Shown in pieces: positions 50,666 to 58,637 of a stretch of 64,000 nucleotides of DNA. The notes beneath the pieces were generated by a model. It was not told the DNA's origin and made no database searches. It saw only the letters and a list, made by a program, of their open reading frames with translations. This DNA is from Ruminococcus sp. (GTDB taxonomy: Bacteria > Bacillota > Clostridia > Oscillospirales > Ruminococcaceae): the NCBI RefSeq assembly GCF_017464355.1, contig NZ_JAFUAG010000017.1:124001-188000 (forward strand), in the 5' to 3' direction. Every line of letters begins with the position of its first letter. The stretch's first letter is position 1. The position numbers and the translations under genes were made by a program.

Positions 50666-51251
50666 GCTGTACACTCCCCTCAATGACTGACTCAACTGTA
50701 TCTTTTTTGCTTTCCGACTTTTTCCAGTCAACATTGCTGAATACCTTGCCTGCACCCAGCATGATGAAGACGATACCTAACAGGGGCACATCCATGCAAA
50801 GCCAGAAGATGATACCGAGAACTATCCACATCATGCCGCTGCCTTCGCCGCCCTTGTGGGCTGCCTTTTCAACGTCCTCGGCATCTATCACTGCACCGTC
50901 CCATTCAACGGAGTTAACACCTGTGAAAACAATCAGGTCGATAAGCTCAGCCCTTATGTTCTCAACGAACTTTTCATCGACCTCTTCCATGCCCTCGGCA
51001 GCGTAGTGTGAGGTCAGTATCAGGCGCTTCTGCCTGGTATCTGCCACAAGGACTTTCTTGAAGCAGTAAAGGCATACGCACTCATTATCCTTGTTTCTCA
51101 GGCCGTATGCGACACCGTGGCTTGCCAGCGCCTCAGTGGCATTTGCCCTTATCTCGTCTGCATCGCCCACCAGCTTGGCGGTGAATGCGGGCTTGCTTAT
51201 CTTTCTCTTGTTTGCTGTGAAAATATCATATCCTTTAACTGTTCCGAACAT
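50658..51251 (-). CDS. Tail-anchored protein of unknown function
   Basis: A 197-residue protein: a soluble N-terminal domain (about residues 1-130, with LYCFKKVLVADTRQKRLILT) and a hydrophobic C-terminal pair of helices (about 140-175). A PH-like or SHOCT-associated fold is possible but not recognised. ATG 51251 follows GAAAGGAAGG. Its leader contains four exact 21-base-spaced GACAA sites and its promoter (51339-51367) lies within the same cluster of repeats, implying special regulation. Confidence 0.6.
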   Translation of the reverse strand: MFGTVKGYDIFTANKRKISKPAFTAKLVGDADEIRANATEALASHGVAYGLRNKDNECVCLYCFKKVLVADTRQKRLILTSHYAAEGMEEVDEKFVENIRAELIDLIVFTGVNSVEWDGAVIDAEDVEKAAHKGGEGSGMMWIVLGIIFWLCMDVPLLGIVFIMLGAGKVFSNVDWKKSESKKDTVESVIEGSVQHE

Positions 51252-51330
51252 GACAAACCTTCCTTTCATTTTGACAAATATCTTTTTCGTTTTGACAACT
51301 TTCTTTTTCTTTATGACAACTATCCTTGTC
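51251..51330 (-). repeat. 21-base periodic repeat array in a 5' leader
   Basis: On the + strand, GACAA begins at 51252, 51273, 51294 and 51315, exactly 21 bases apart, each followed by a pyrimidine-rich stretch (CTTCC/TCTTTTTC). Inverted TTGTC copies follow at about 51326 and 51361. The array lies between the - strand promoter and the start codon at 51251. The spacing equals two helical turns, so one protein could bind all sites on one face. Confidence 0.75.
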
Positions 51331-51338
51331 ATGTCTGT

Positions 51339-51367
51339 ATTATAGCACTGACAAGGAAAGTTGTCAA
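51339..51367 (-). promoter_or_regulatory. Sigma-A promoter with overlapping inverted repeats
   Basis: The - strand carries TTGACA, 17 bases and TATAAT. The -35 region is also one arm of a perfect inverted repeat with 51293-51304 (TTGACAACTTTC / GAAAGTTGTCAA). Confidence 0.8.
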
Positions 51368-51466
51368 TCCTTTTTCGCTTATTTTTTATTACTTTGTATA
51401 TCTGCACAAAATATAATGACATCAATTATTGATTATGCGGAAATTTGCACGAATGCTTTCTGAGCC

Positions 51467-51495
51467 TTGACGATTGACGGGATTTGTGGTAAAAT
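51467..51495 (+). promoter_or_regulatory. Promoter for the second AraC gene
   Basis: TTGACG, 17 bases and TAAAAT, about 37 bases before the start. Confidence 0.65.
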
Positions 51496-51531
51496 GAATA
51501 TAACAATATTAACCTATGGAGGTTACACATT

Positions 51532-52350
51532 ATGTTCTTTGACGATTATCCCATAGTTGGCACCGAAACAAGACTTCCCGTATACATAATAACCATAGGC
51601 CGCAATGATTACCAGTCCCATGTCAGCAGACCCGAGGGCTTCCGTTACCCCCAGATAATCTACTGCACCAAGGGCAGCGGTATGCTGAACGTGAATGGAG
51701 CGAGCTATCGTATTTCCCAGAATATGGGCTTTTTCCTGCCCGCAGATGTTCCTCACGAATACTACACCACAGGCGATGAATGGGACACCCACTGGATAAC
51801 CGCAGGGGGCTACGGCTATGACCGTATGCTCAAGGAATTCGGCATGACCGAGGCGCGGGTGTTCAAGCTCAGCGAGATAGAGGTGCTGGAGGAAAGCTTC
51901 ATGAAAATGCACGAGGCTCTCAGCTGCGACACGATATTTGGCAACTACAGGGCATCGGGTATGCTTTATAACTTCCTGATAGATTTCTACCGTGTTATAA
52001 CGGGGGAGTATGAGAGCAGTGAGCCCTCGGGCCCGCTGGTAAAGGCTATCGACTACATCAACCACAATTATAAGGATAAGATAACCCTTGAGCAGCTGTG
52101 TGACGCTTCGGGGGTGAGCAAGCAGCACCTGTGCAGGCTTTTCAGGAAGTCTCTGGACTGCCGCCCCACCGAGTATGTGGCAAAGCGCCGTATCCGTGAG
52201 GCCAAGACGTTGCTTGCCAACACCGACAAGCCCATTGAGCAGATAGCTGTAGACACAGGCTTCTGCACCCCCGGGTACCTCTGCGAGCTTTTCAAGCGCT
52301 ATGAGGAGATAACCCCCGGTGAGTACCGCAAGGAGTTCACGAGAGATTGA
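51532..52350 (+). CDS. AraC-family transcriptional regulator
   Basis: The 272-residue regulator has an N-terminal cupin domain (about residues 20-100; ISQNMGFFLPADVPHEYYTT) and two helix-turn-helices (ITLEQLCDASGVSKQHLCRL and KPIEQIAVDTGFCTPGYLCE). It is a paralogue of the regulator at 33655; the sensor halves share the layout IxYCxxGxGxL...FLPxxxPHEYY. Here no sugar gene is attached, so it acts in trans or only on itself. TGGAGGT precedes the ATG; a terminator follows. Confidence 0.9.
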   Translation: MFFDDYPIVGTETRLPVYIITIGRNDYQSHVSRPEGFRYPQIIYCTKGSGMLNVNGASYRISQNMGFFLPADVPHEYYTTGDEWDTHWITAGGYGYDRMLKEFGMTEARVFKLSEIEVLEESFMKMHEALSCDTIFGNYRASGMLYNFLIDFYRVITGEYESSEPSGPLVKAIDYINHNYKDKITLEQLCDASGVSKQHLCRLFRKSLDCRPTEYVAKRRIREAKTLLANTDKPIEQIAVDTGFCTPGYLCELFKRYEEITPGEYRKEFTRD

Positions 52351-52356
52351 TATAAG

Positions 52357-52387
52357 GCCATGTCCCGCTGACGGGGCATGGCTTTTT
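52357..52387 (+). terminator. Intrinsic terminator after the second AraC gene
   Basis: Stem GCCATGTCCCG/CGGGGCATGGC with loop CTGA is followed by TTTTT. Confidence 0.9.
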
Positions 52388-52454
52388 GCGGGGAAGCATT
52401 ACACCGAAACAGCCGCTGCCTGTCATCGGTGATACACATCAGAAATGGCACCGC

Positions 52455-52485
52455 AAAAAGAGCGTGAACGGTATCGTCCACGCTC
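52455..52485 (-). terminator. Intrinsic terminator of the NSS transporter gene
   Basis: The - strand stem GAGCGTG/CACGCTC is followed by TTTTT. It lies beyond the natural end (52508) of the transporter frame, not beyond the amber codon, supporting the longer original gene. Confidence 0.8.
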
Positions 52486-52507
52486 TCATATTTTATCTGA
52501 CTTTATA

Positions 52508-53959
52508 TCACAGCAGCTTGTTCAGCAAACCCAGCGAACCCAGCAGCAGCAGGAAGAGCAGCACAGGCTCGATGAACTTTACCATGACGATGTACAGGCC
52601 TTTTCTGCCGAATTTTTCGCCGTTCTTGGTAGCCTAGTCGATGACGGTCTTTGGCTTGATTACCCAGCCGATGAGTATGCAGGTGCTTATGGCAACAACG
52701 GGCATGAGTATGTTGTTGCTGATGTAGTCAAATATATCCAGTATCTGGGCGCCGCTGCCGTTGGGGAGCTTTATCTCGAACATGAACAGGTTGTAGCCCA
52801 GGCAGATAAATATGCCCAGCACCAGTGCGGCAGCTGTTTCGATGAACACGGATCTTTTTCTTGACCACCCAAACTTGTCCATAAAGCCCGAAACTACAGC
52901 TTCCATTATGGAAATGGAGCTTGTCAGCGCTGCAAACAGCACCATGAGGAAGAAGGCTGCGCCTATCCAGGTGCCTGCAGGTCCCATGGCCTTGAAGACC
53001 TTGGGCAGGGCAACGAACATAAGTCCCGGGCCTGCGGACATACCGTCTTTGCCAAGGAAAGCGAATACCGCAGGTATGATCATGACACCTGCAAGGAAAG
53101 CTACCAGCGTATCAAATATCTCAATGCGATTAACGGACTTCATCAGGTTGTCATCATCACGGAAATATGAGCCGTAAGTTACCATTATGCCCATGGCCAC
53201 GCTTATGCTGTAGAAAAGCTGTCCCATAGCGTCAAGGACCACATTGAAGAATTCCTTGGGGCCTATGCCGTCAAGGTTCGGCACCACGAAGATCTTGAAG
53301 CCCTCAAAGCCCGTTCTGCCGTCATCGCCTTTCAGGGTCAGTGAGAATATGGCTATGCCGATAATTGCTAAAAGCAGCAGGGGCATGAGTATCTTTGAGA
53401 TAGCCTCGATACCCTTGTTAACACCCATGTAGATGACCAGTGCCGTTGCCGCCAGGAAGATCACATCGAATACCACAGGGGGTGCTATGGAGCTGATGAG
53501 TTCTCCCGTGCCCATGGCCTCAGGGTCGGAAACGCCCCCCGTTATGAACATATTGAAGAAACCGTCCTCTGCCGCCGAAGCGCCGCTGCCCGTGATGAAC
53601 ACGGTGAAATATTTCAGCACCCAGCCGCCGATTATGCAGTAGTAGGGCAGTATCATGAAAGGCACTATCTCAGCGAAAACGCCTATCCATTTAGACTTTG
53701 AATGCAGCACACCGTAGGCTGTCAGGCAGCCCTGTTTGGTCTTACGGCCGATGGCGACCTCTGTCACCAGCAGGGTGAAACCGAAGGTGACAGCCAGCAC
53801 CAGGTATACTACCAGGAACAGACCGCCGCCGTTTTTTGCGGCCAGATAGGGAAATCTCCAGATATTCCCCAGGCCTACCGCCGAGCCCGCTGCCGCCAGC
53901 ACGAAGCCCAGCGAACTCGAAAACGAATTTCGTTTTTCTTTGACTTCCATTTTTTCCAT
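52508..53959 (-). pseudogene. NSS-family sodium-dependent transporter gene with in-frame amber stop
   Basis: The readable part (53959-52634) encodes 441 residues of a neurotransmitter:sodium symporter-type amino acid transporter: GFVLAAAGSAVGLGNIWRFP at the first helix, with the NGGG sodium/substrate loop and about ten helices. At 52636-52634 the frame meets TAG, where a single change from GAG would continue it. Beyond it the same frame runs 41 codons with family-like sequence (ATKNGEKFGRKGLYIVMVKF, then a Leu-rich last helix) to TGA at 52510-52508. The last helix is thus lost unless TAG is read through. Many bacterial members have 11 helices, so the truncated protein may or may not work. The promoter is at 54136, with a leader of about 170 bases. 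Confidence 0.85.
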
Positions 53960-54135
53960 TTTCTGACTCTCCTATGTTTTCCCGCCATGGGCGCACTCAA
54001 ACAGAGGCTTTCGCGGGGAAAGTCTCTGACGATACGCTGTAACGGTCATCGTGCCCGCATCATGAACGGTCATGCGGGTCGTTTACTTTAAAATCGCCTT
54101 TCACCTGATGTGAACGCAGGCAAACTAATGGTAAC

Positions 54136-54164
54136 ATTATAGCACATCTGAAATGTTTTTTCAA
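54136..54164 (-). promoter_or_regulatory. Promoter for the NSS transporter
   Basis: The - strand carries TTGAAA, 17 bases and TATAAT. The leader 53960-54130 can fold into short hairpins that share the sequence ATGACCGTT twice; it matches no known riboswitch or T-box. Confidence 0.65.
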
Positions 54165-54254
54165 GTAAAAAACTGGAAGAAACCGCCTTTTTACCAAGTT
54201 TTTTAAATTTATCGAATAATTCATAAGAACTGCGGCAATAATAGTCACAGTAAA

Positions 54255-54298
54255 CGGCAAAGAGAGAGCTGACACCGTCAGTTCAGCGTTCTCTGCCG
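54255..54298 (+). promoter_or_regulatory. Hairpin in the leader of the lipoprotein gene at 54355
   Basis: CGGCA..GAGA pairs with TCTC.TGCCG around an inner CTGAC-ACC-GTCAG hairpin; no T run follows. Role unknown. I find no clear promoter before it. Confidence 0.35.
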
Positions 54299-54354
54299 TG
54301 GATACTCATAGTGCGCCAAGCGCATAAAATCAGGCAAAGAAAGGAAAGAGAGCC

Positions 54355-54747
54355 ATGAAGAAATATCTCACCGTGACTATCTGTGCCCTGTCGGCAGCAG
54401 CCATAGTCACAGCCTGCTCAGCGGGCGACAGGAAAGACTCCGACTACAAGCAGGGGGACTACGAGGAGAGCAGCATAGTTACCACCACCAAGGCGGAAAC
54501 TACCACCACCACCACCCGTGCTTCCGTTACGAGCAGGCCTTCCACCACCAAGGAGGAAAGCTCATCTAAAAAGGAAGCCTCATCTTCAAAGCGAGATACC
54601 TCCTCCCGCGAGGACAGGGACGAGGACGAGTCAGGCGGAATTGTGAGCCGTGCAGGCGAAGTTGTGGACGATATCCTCGAGGGCGGCAATGAAGTCATCG
54701 ACGATACCATTGACACAGGCAGGGATGTAGCTGATAATATCTTCTGA
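54355..54747 (+). CDS. Small Ser/Thr-rich lipoprotein
   Basis: The 130-residue protein has a lipobox VTAC (Cys at about residue 21), a long Thr/Ser/Lys linker (TTTKAETTTTTTRASVTS) and a charged C-terminal helix (AGEVVDDILEGGNEVIDDTI). No family is recognised; low-complexity lipoproteins of this sort are common surface spacers in clostridia. It is monocistronic with its own terminator. Confidence 0.65.
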   Translation: MKKYLTVTICALSAAAIVTACSAGDRKDSDYKQGDYEESSIVTTTKAETTTTTTRASVTSRPSTTKEESSSKKEASSSKRDTSSREDRDEDESGGIVSRAGEVVDDILEGGNEVIDDTIDTGRDVADNIF

Positions 54748-54751
54748 TAAA

Positions 54752-54785
54752 GGCGCCCGGGAGAATGCTCTTGGGCGCTTTTTTT
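54752..54785 (+). terminator. Intrinsic terminator
   Basis: Stem GCGCCC/GGGCGC, enlarged by flanking A/T pairs, is followed by TTTTTTT. Confidence 0.88.
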
Positions 54786-54863
54786 GCGGGCTTTTTCGGG
54801 GAAAACAGCCGCTGTTGTTTAAAACGCTGTAGGTTTTTAAAATAATTTTGTGTATATTGATAG

Positions 54864-54892
54864 TTGCTAAGATTTGTGAAAAAGTGTATAAT
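54864..54892 (+). promoter_or_regulatory. Promoter for the small membrane protein/lipoprotein pair
   Basis: TTGCTA, 17 bases and TATAAT, about 85 bases before the start. Confidence 0.6.
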
Positions 54893-54975
54893 TAAAATGT
54901 GTAAATATGAAGATTTTGTGCAGAGTTATGAAAACAAGGCATTTGTAATATATTTTACATAATCGGAGGAATATT

Positions 54976-55287
54976 ATGCTGCTTAAACATAAAAGGCTCA
55001 TCTGTACCCTGTGTGCAGCGCAGGCTGCCCTTTGCATGATGAGCGTGCCTGTATCAGCGGCGGTCTGTCCCCGTGAGGAGACAAGGCTGTATATCTGCGC
55101 TGAGGATACAGCGGTAAACAAACCTGTTCTGCTGGCGGCAGATGAAGACGAGGAAAACGACGACAGCTCAAAGTCCACCCTGAAAGAGAAGACTGAGGCC
55201 AGCTGGCAGATATTTGCCTGCATCGGCGGGGGTGTGCTGGTGGTCGTGGCTATAATAAGTCTGCTGGCGGATAAAAAGAAGAAATAG
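54976..55287 (+). CDS. Small exported protein with C-terminal membrane anchor
   Basis: A 103-residue protein with a signal peptide (residues 1-28, ending VSAAV), a short acidic/Ser region and a C-terminal helix (about 76-96) with DKKKK tail. It resembles a sortase substrate in layout but has no LPxTG motif. Unknown function. GGAGGAAT precedes the ATG. The lipoprotein gene follows four bases after the stop. Confidence 0.6.
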   Translation: MLLKHKRLICTLCAAQAALCMMSVPVSAAVCPREETRLYICAEDTAVNKPVLLAADEDEENDDSSKSTLKEKTEASWQIFACIGGGVLVVVAIISLLADKKKK

Positions 55288-55291
55288 CATC

Positions 55292-55678
55292 ATGAAAAGG
55301 ATAATACTAACGGCGGTACTTCTCGCGGCAATGCTGCTTTCTTCCTGCGGAAAGACAGGCGGTGCCGAGGTAAGCCTGGGAGAGTCGCAGATGTACAGTG
55401 AGGCGGAAAGACAGCAGGCTCTCGATAAAGCCATGGGTTATTTTCGGTACGAATTTGACGGCTGCGAGCTTCAGGAGATACACTACAGCGGCGATGACCG
55501 CAGCAGGGAGGTCTCGGAGGAGTACGGAAAAGAGATGATGGTGTTCACCTCAAGGTTCTATGTGGAAGAGGACGGCGGTGACGGCTCCCTGGAGCAGGAC
55601 AGCACCTACAGCGGCTGGATCTGGCTGGTGCAGAAGACAGAAGAAGGAAAGTGGAAGTATTACAGCTGCGGTTACTGA
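55292..55678 (+). CDS. Small lipoprotein of unknown function
   Basis: A 128-residue lipoprotein with lipobox LSSC (Cys at about residue 19), then a small globular domain with GCELQEIHYSGDDRSREVSE and a Tyr/Trp-rich end (SGWIWLVQKTEEGKWKYYSC). No family recognised. Co-transcribed with the preceding exported protein, perhaps as a surface pair. Confidence 0.6.
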   Translation: MKRIILTAVLLAAMLLSSCGKTGGAEVSLGESQMYSEAERQQALDKAMGYFRYEFDGCELQEIHYSGDDRSREVSEEYGKEMMVFTSRFYVEEDGGDGSLEQDSTYSGWIWLVQKTEEGKWKYYSCGY

Positions 55679-55784
55679 GCAGCGTTGCTCTGCTTTGAAA
55701 ATTTATATGACCTCATTTCTTTGCGAGAAAAACGCGGATAATTGGCGCAAATATTACAAGTCGGTTAAAATTTCGGACAGATAC

Positions 55785-55813
55785 TTGCAATTTTGAAAAG
55801 GCTGTTGTATAAT
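55785..55813 (+). promoter_or_regulatory. Promoter for the 59-residue gene
   Basis: TTGCAA, 17 bases and TATAAT, about 85 bases before ATG 55898. Confidence 0.65.
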
Positions 55814-55897
55814 GATGTTGTAAAATGTGAGTATTTTACATTGCTGACGGTAAAATGTTTGTGACGATGAGTTTATCTCGGAAAGAAGCGTAAGATC

Positions 55898-56077
55898 ATG
55901 GAGAAGACATTTTTTATCAGGAAATCAGCCACAGGTGATGAAGTTTGCGCACCTGCCTACGACAGGTTCCAGCGCATCGAAAAGCTCAACCTGCTGGTAG
56001 ACAGCGGCTGGGTGATAAAGAGCTTCAAGTGCGATGCAAATGAAGAATACTTCATTCTTGAGAAGGCAGATCAGTAA
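55898..56077 (+). CDS. 59-residue protein of unknown function
   Basis: A short frame starting MEKTFFIRKSATGDEVCAPA, with a helical, charged second half (RFQRIEKLNLLVDSGWVIKS) and an end EEYFILEKADQ. A promoter with a good -10 box lies upstream and a strong terminator directly downstream, framing it as an independent small gene. The ribosome-binding site is modest (GGAAAG). It has no signal peptide. The family is unknown. Confidence 0.6.
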   Translation: MEKTFFIRKSATGDEVCAPAYDRFQRIEKLNLLVDSGWVIKSFKCDANEEYFILEKADQ

Positions 56078-56081
56078 ACGC

Positions 56082-56116
56082 AAGGGGGAACGCCCGTTAG
56101 GGGCTTCCCCCTTTTT
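56082..56116 (+). terminator. Intrinsic terminator
   Basis: Stem AAGGGGGAA/TTCCCCCTT with inner GCCC/GGGC is followed by TTT. Confidence 0.9.
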
Positions 56117-56151
56117 GTGTATAAAAGACTATATTTCAGGAGGCGGAAAAT

Positions 56152-56934
56152 ATGGATATGACAGTAATGAACAAGATAAGCTACGGCCTTTATGTGCTTA
56201 CGGCCAGGTGCGGCAACCAGTTCGGCGGGTGCATAGTTAATACCCTGGCACAGGTCACAAGCTCGCCCAACCGTGTTTCGGTCACGGTGAACAAGGGCAA
56301 TTTTACGGAATACATGATACGTTCCGACGGACGTTTCAGCGTTTCCATGATAGATGAAAGCGGCGAATTCTCGCTGTTTACCCACTTTGGTTTTTCCAGC
56401 GGCCGCTGGGTCAACAAATTCTATGACTTCCCCATGAAGCTTGCAGAGAACGGCCTGCCCTACATCGAACAGGGTACCTGCGCATATCTCTGCGGTGAGG
56501 TGGTGCAGACCGTTGACCTGGGCACCCATACCATGTTCATTGCCGATGTTACCGACGGCGGCATACTTTCCGACAAGGCGCCCATGACCTACGCTTACTA
56601 CCACGCAAACGTCAAGCCAAAGCCTCAGGCTGCTGCGGCTGATGAGGCAAAGGGCGAAAGGTGGATATGCAACATCTGCGGATATATCTATGAGGGTCAT
56701 CTGCCCGAGGATTTTGTCTGTCCCATCTGCAAGCACGGCGCCGCTGATTTCTCGCGGATAGATGAGAACGGCGATATCATGGAAGACAAGCAGGAGGACA
56801 TGGCTGATACCTCGGCGGAAGCTGAAAAGTGGGTCTGCAATGTGTGCGGCTATATCTATGAGGGCAAGCTGCCCGAGGACTTTGTCTGTCCCGTCTGCGA
56901 GGTGGGCGCCGACGATTTCAGCAAGCTGGAATAA
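56152..56934 (+). CDS. Flavin reductase-like protein fused to two rubredoxin domains (high-molecular-weight rubredoxin)
   Basis: A 260-residue protein. The flavin reductase-like FMN domain covers about residues 1-150 (MNKISYGLYVLTARCGNQFG, with TLAQVTSSPNR). It is followed by two short rubredoxin domains, each CNxCGYIYEGxLPEDFVCPxC (about 168-195 and 226-255), joined by an acidic linker. Single-rubredoxin versions in clostridia and acetogens pass electrons from NAD(P)H systems to flavodiiron protein for oxygen or NO reduction; two rubredoxins in one chain is less usual. AGGAGG precedes ATG 56152. No flavodiiron gene is near. Confidence 0.88.
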   Translation: MDMTVMNKISYGLYVLTARCGNQFGGCIVNTLAQVTSSPNRVSVTVNKGNFTEYMIRSDGRFSVSMIDESGEFSLFTHFGFSSGRWVNKFYDFPMKLAENGLPYIEQGTCAYLCGEVVQTVDLGTHTMFIADVTDGGILSDKAPMTYAYYHANVKPKPQAAAADEAKGERWICNICGYIYEGHLPEDFVCPICKHGAADFSRIDENGDIMEDKQEDMADTSAEAEKWVCNVCGYIYEGKLPEDFVCPVCEVGADDFSKLE

Positions 56935-56982
56935 GGCTGAAAGTGTCGCGCAATAATCGGTCAGCACTGCGCAAACGGGTGC

Positions 56983-57010
56983 TTGACAGATGAAGAGGAT
57001 ATAGTGTAAT
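56983..57010 (+). promoter_or_regulatory. Promoter for the 57029-60161 operon
   Basis: TTGACA, 16 bases and TGTAAT, 18 bases before the first start. It is the only clear promoter upstream of xylB in this run. Confidence 0.6.
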
Positions 57011-57028
57011 ATAGAAAGGAAGAGTGAA

Positions 57029-57292
57029 ATGGATCGTCCGAAATACGGTGGAGAAATGACCGCAGGTGTTGTTATGGGCGGACGTGACGGCATTTTCCGG
57101 ATATCAAAGGAATACCGTAGGAAACACGCTTTTGCGCCTGTGACGAAAAAGGCGAAAGACGAAGCGGGAATTTTCGCCATAAGGTCAGGTGACGGCATAT
57201 GTACACCTGATGAGGATTTCTGCGTCTGCAAAAAATGCGGCTTGATGATGGCTGAACTTCCATATATAAAGGAGGCGGCCTGCAATGAGTAA
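57029..57292 (+). CDS. Small protein with CxC/C cysteine cluster, unknown
   Basis: An 87-residue protein with a basic middle (SKEYRRKHAF, TKKAKDE) and a C-terminal cysteine group (FCVCKKCGLMM). Perhaps zinc-binding. It overlaps the next gene by eight bases, so the two are translationally coupled. GGAAGAG precedes the ATG. No family recognised. Confidence 0.6.
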   Translation: MDRPKYGGEMTAGVVMGGRDGIFRISKEYRRKHAFAPVTKKAKDEAGIFAIRSGDGICTPDEDFCVCKKCGLMMAELPYIKEAACNE

Positions 57293-57701
57293 ATGCATAA
57301 AATGCGGCGGAGAAACAGCATTTAAGACCCTTTCCCCCGATGAGGGAAGTCTGCTTTATAAGTACTATTACGACGGTGATGTTGTGGAGCATTACAGCAG
57401 GTATCTGCTGGGTTGCGAAGAATGTCAGGCCTGCGGCGGGCGCGGTGCGCTTTACGCCCGGGAGGTCGAAGAAGGTACGGTGGCAGGGCTTCTTGAAAGG
57501 CTGGAATTTGAAGAAGTGGATATCGGTGTCTGCCCCGACTGCGGCGGCAGGCTCATTACTGACATGGCAGGCATGGGCGCTACGGGAAATCTCCTGAGCA
57601 GGTTTGCCAAAGAGCGCTTTACCTACAGCTTTGCGCTGTTCGATATGTGCGCTGACTGCGGTAAGATATCCAATATACATGAAAAGCTTATGGGGGAATA
57701 G
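57285..57701 (+). CDS. Zinc-ribbon protein of unknown function
   Basis: A 138-residue protein with several cysteine pairs: CIKCGGE at the start, CEECQACGG in the middle, CPDCGG and CADCGK toward the end. It probably holds two zinc ribbons. It could be a nucleic-acid- or protein-binding accessory. AAGGAGG precedes the ATG; it overlaps the previous gene, and the next starts three bases after its stop. Confidence 0.65.
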   Translation: MSKCIKCGGETAFKTLSPDEGSLLYKYYYDGDVVEHYSRYLLGCEECQACGGRGALYAREVEEGTVAGLLERLEFEEVDIGVCPDCGGRLITDMAGMGATGNLLSRFAKERFTYSFALFDMCADCGKISNIHEKLMGE

Positions 57702-57703
57702 AT

Positions 57704-58072
57704 ATGAACAGCAAACTTAAAGACGAGATACTGGCAGTGCTGGCTGACAGGCAGACAGACATCGACCTGACCAAGCTCAGCGATGAAGACCTGCGGACCT
57801 ACATAACACTTATGGCGGTGAAAAATGAGCGCAGGGGAAAGGTAGAGTATGCAGTGGAAACTGTCCGTGACCGCGACAACGGCGGCGCCGACGAAAGTGC
57901 GCTGAACGATGTGCTTTCCATGTACGGCGAAAAGGGCTGGCGGCTGAAATTCTGCTTTACCGACGAGGTAGGCGTGGAGAGCCACAGCGCCACTGTAGCA
58001 GGCTACACCACAGGCACCAACGCAACTATCAATGAGATCGTGCTGATATTTGAACGCTTTGCGGAGATATGA
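57704..58072 (+). CDS. DUF4177-like small protein
   Basis: The 122-residue protein's second half resembles DUF4177 (VLSMYGEKGWRLKFCFTDEV, with a final EIVLIFERF strand). The first half is helical (LKDEILAVLADRQTDIDLTK). Its stop overlaps the ATG of the transposase gene (ATGA), which is unusual for a mobile gene and suggests long residence in this operon. Function unknown. Confidence 0.6.
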   Translation: MNSKLKDEILAVLADRQTDIDLTKLSDEDLRTYITLMAVKNERRGKVEYAVETVRDRDNGGADESALNDVLSMYGEKGWRLKFCFTDEVGVESHSATVAGYTTGTNATINEIVLIFERFAEI

Positions 58073-58203
58073 GGTGTGACAGGAAATATCCGCGGTTGAA
58101 GAACTTTGATTATGGCAGAGTTGGTTATTATCATGTAACTATCTGTACAGAAAAAAGATTGCCGATATTATCTAAAATACGAATAGAGAACGTTTCCGAA
58201 AGG

Positions 58204-58227
58204 GTAGGGTGGGGGCTTGCCCCCACC
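58204..58227 (+). repeat. REP-like palindrome 1 inside the RAYT gene
   Basis: GTAG is followed by a nine-base-pair hairpin GGTGGGGGC-TT-GCCCCCACC. It encodes residues 46-53 in frame. Confidence 0.8.
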
Positions 58228-58382
58228 TCATCTGTGAAGGCAGAGGTCATCTTATCTCCTCTGGGACGTATTGCGGAAACACAATTATACGAATTGGAAA
58301 AAAGATATCAGAATGTACGGGTGTCGGCATATGTGATAATGCCCGACCATATACATATCATTTTCAAGATCCTTGGGGACAA

Positions 58383-58406
58383 GGTGGGGGCAAGCCCCCA
58401 CCCTAC
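58383..58406 (-). repeat. REP-like palindrome 2 inside the RAYT gene, inverted
   Basis: Exact reverse complement of copy 1, with GTAG on the - strand. Together they form a BIME-like inverted pair 155 bases apart, flanking the HUH codons. Confidence 0.8.
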
Positions 58407-58637
58407 CCTCATAGACGTTGTGCGCACATATAAATCTATCGTTACACGCATATGTAATGCGGCGGCGGGCAAACAAGGTCGGAAAATATTTCAGAGGTCT
58501 TTTTACGACACCGTGATATGGAACGAAGAACAGCTTCGTAAGGCGGCGGAATATATCTCCCATAACCCTGACAGGTGGGCTGCGGATATTGAACGTTTTG
58601 GTAAAAATAAATTTTTATATATAAAGGAGTAATAATT

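Larger units (their letters stand above)
58069..58632 (+). mobile_element. REP-associated tyrosine transposase (RAYT, Y1/HUH type)
   Basis: A 187-residue single-domain Y1 transposase. HUH metal motif: His94-Ile-His96 (MPDHIHIIF). Candidate catalytic Tyr121 lies in VVRTYKSIVTR, with the family end IFQRSFYDTVIWNEEQLR and SHNPDRWAAD. Such proteins process REP palindromes carrying a 5' GTAG; they mobilise or maintain REPs rather than themselves. Remarkably, two REP-like palindromes in opposite orientation lie inside this coding frame (58204-58227 and 58383-58406). The ATG overlaps the upstream stop, and the last codons (AAG GAG TAA) form the ribosome-binding site of xylB, so the gene is embedded in a cellular operon. 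Confidence 0.85.

Noticed and set aside
53960..54135. Possible guanidine-II or T-box riboswitch in the NSS transporter leader
   Set aside because: One ACGG-loop hairpin can be drawn on the + strand, but that is the wrong strand and there is no second matching hairpin. The T-box motif is absent.
56071..57321. 416-codon - strand frame over the rubredoxin region
   Set aside because: It spans a promoter and the start of another + strand operon and mirrors both rubredoxin repeats; not a gene.
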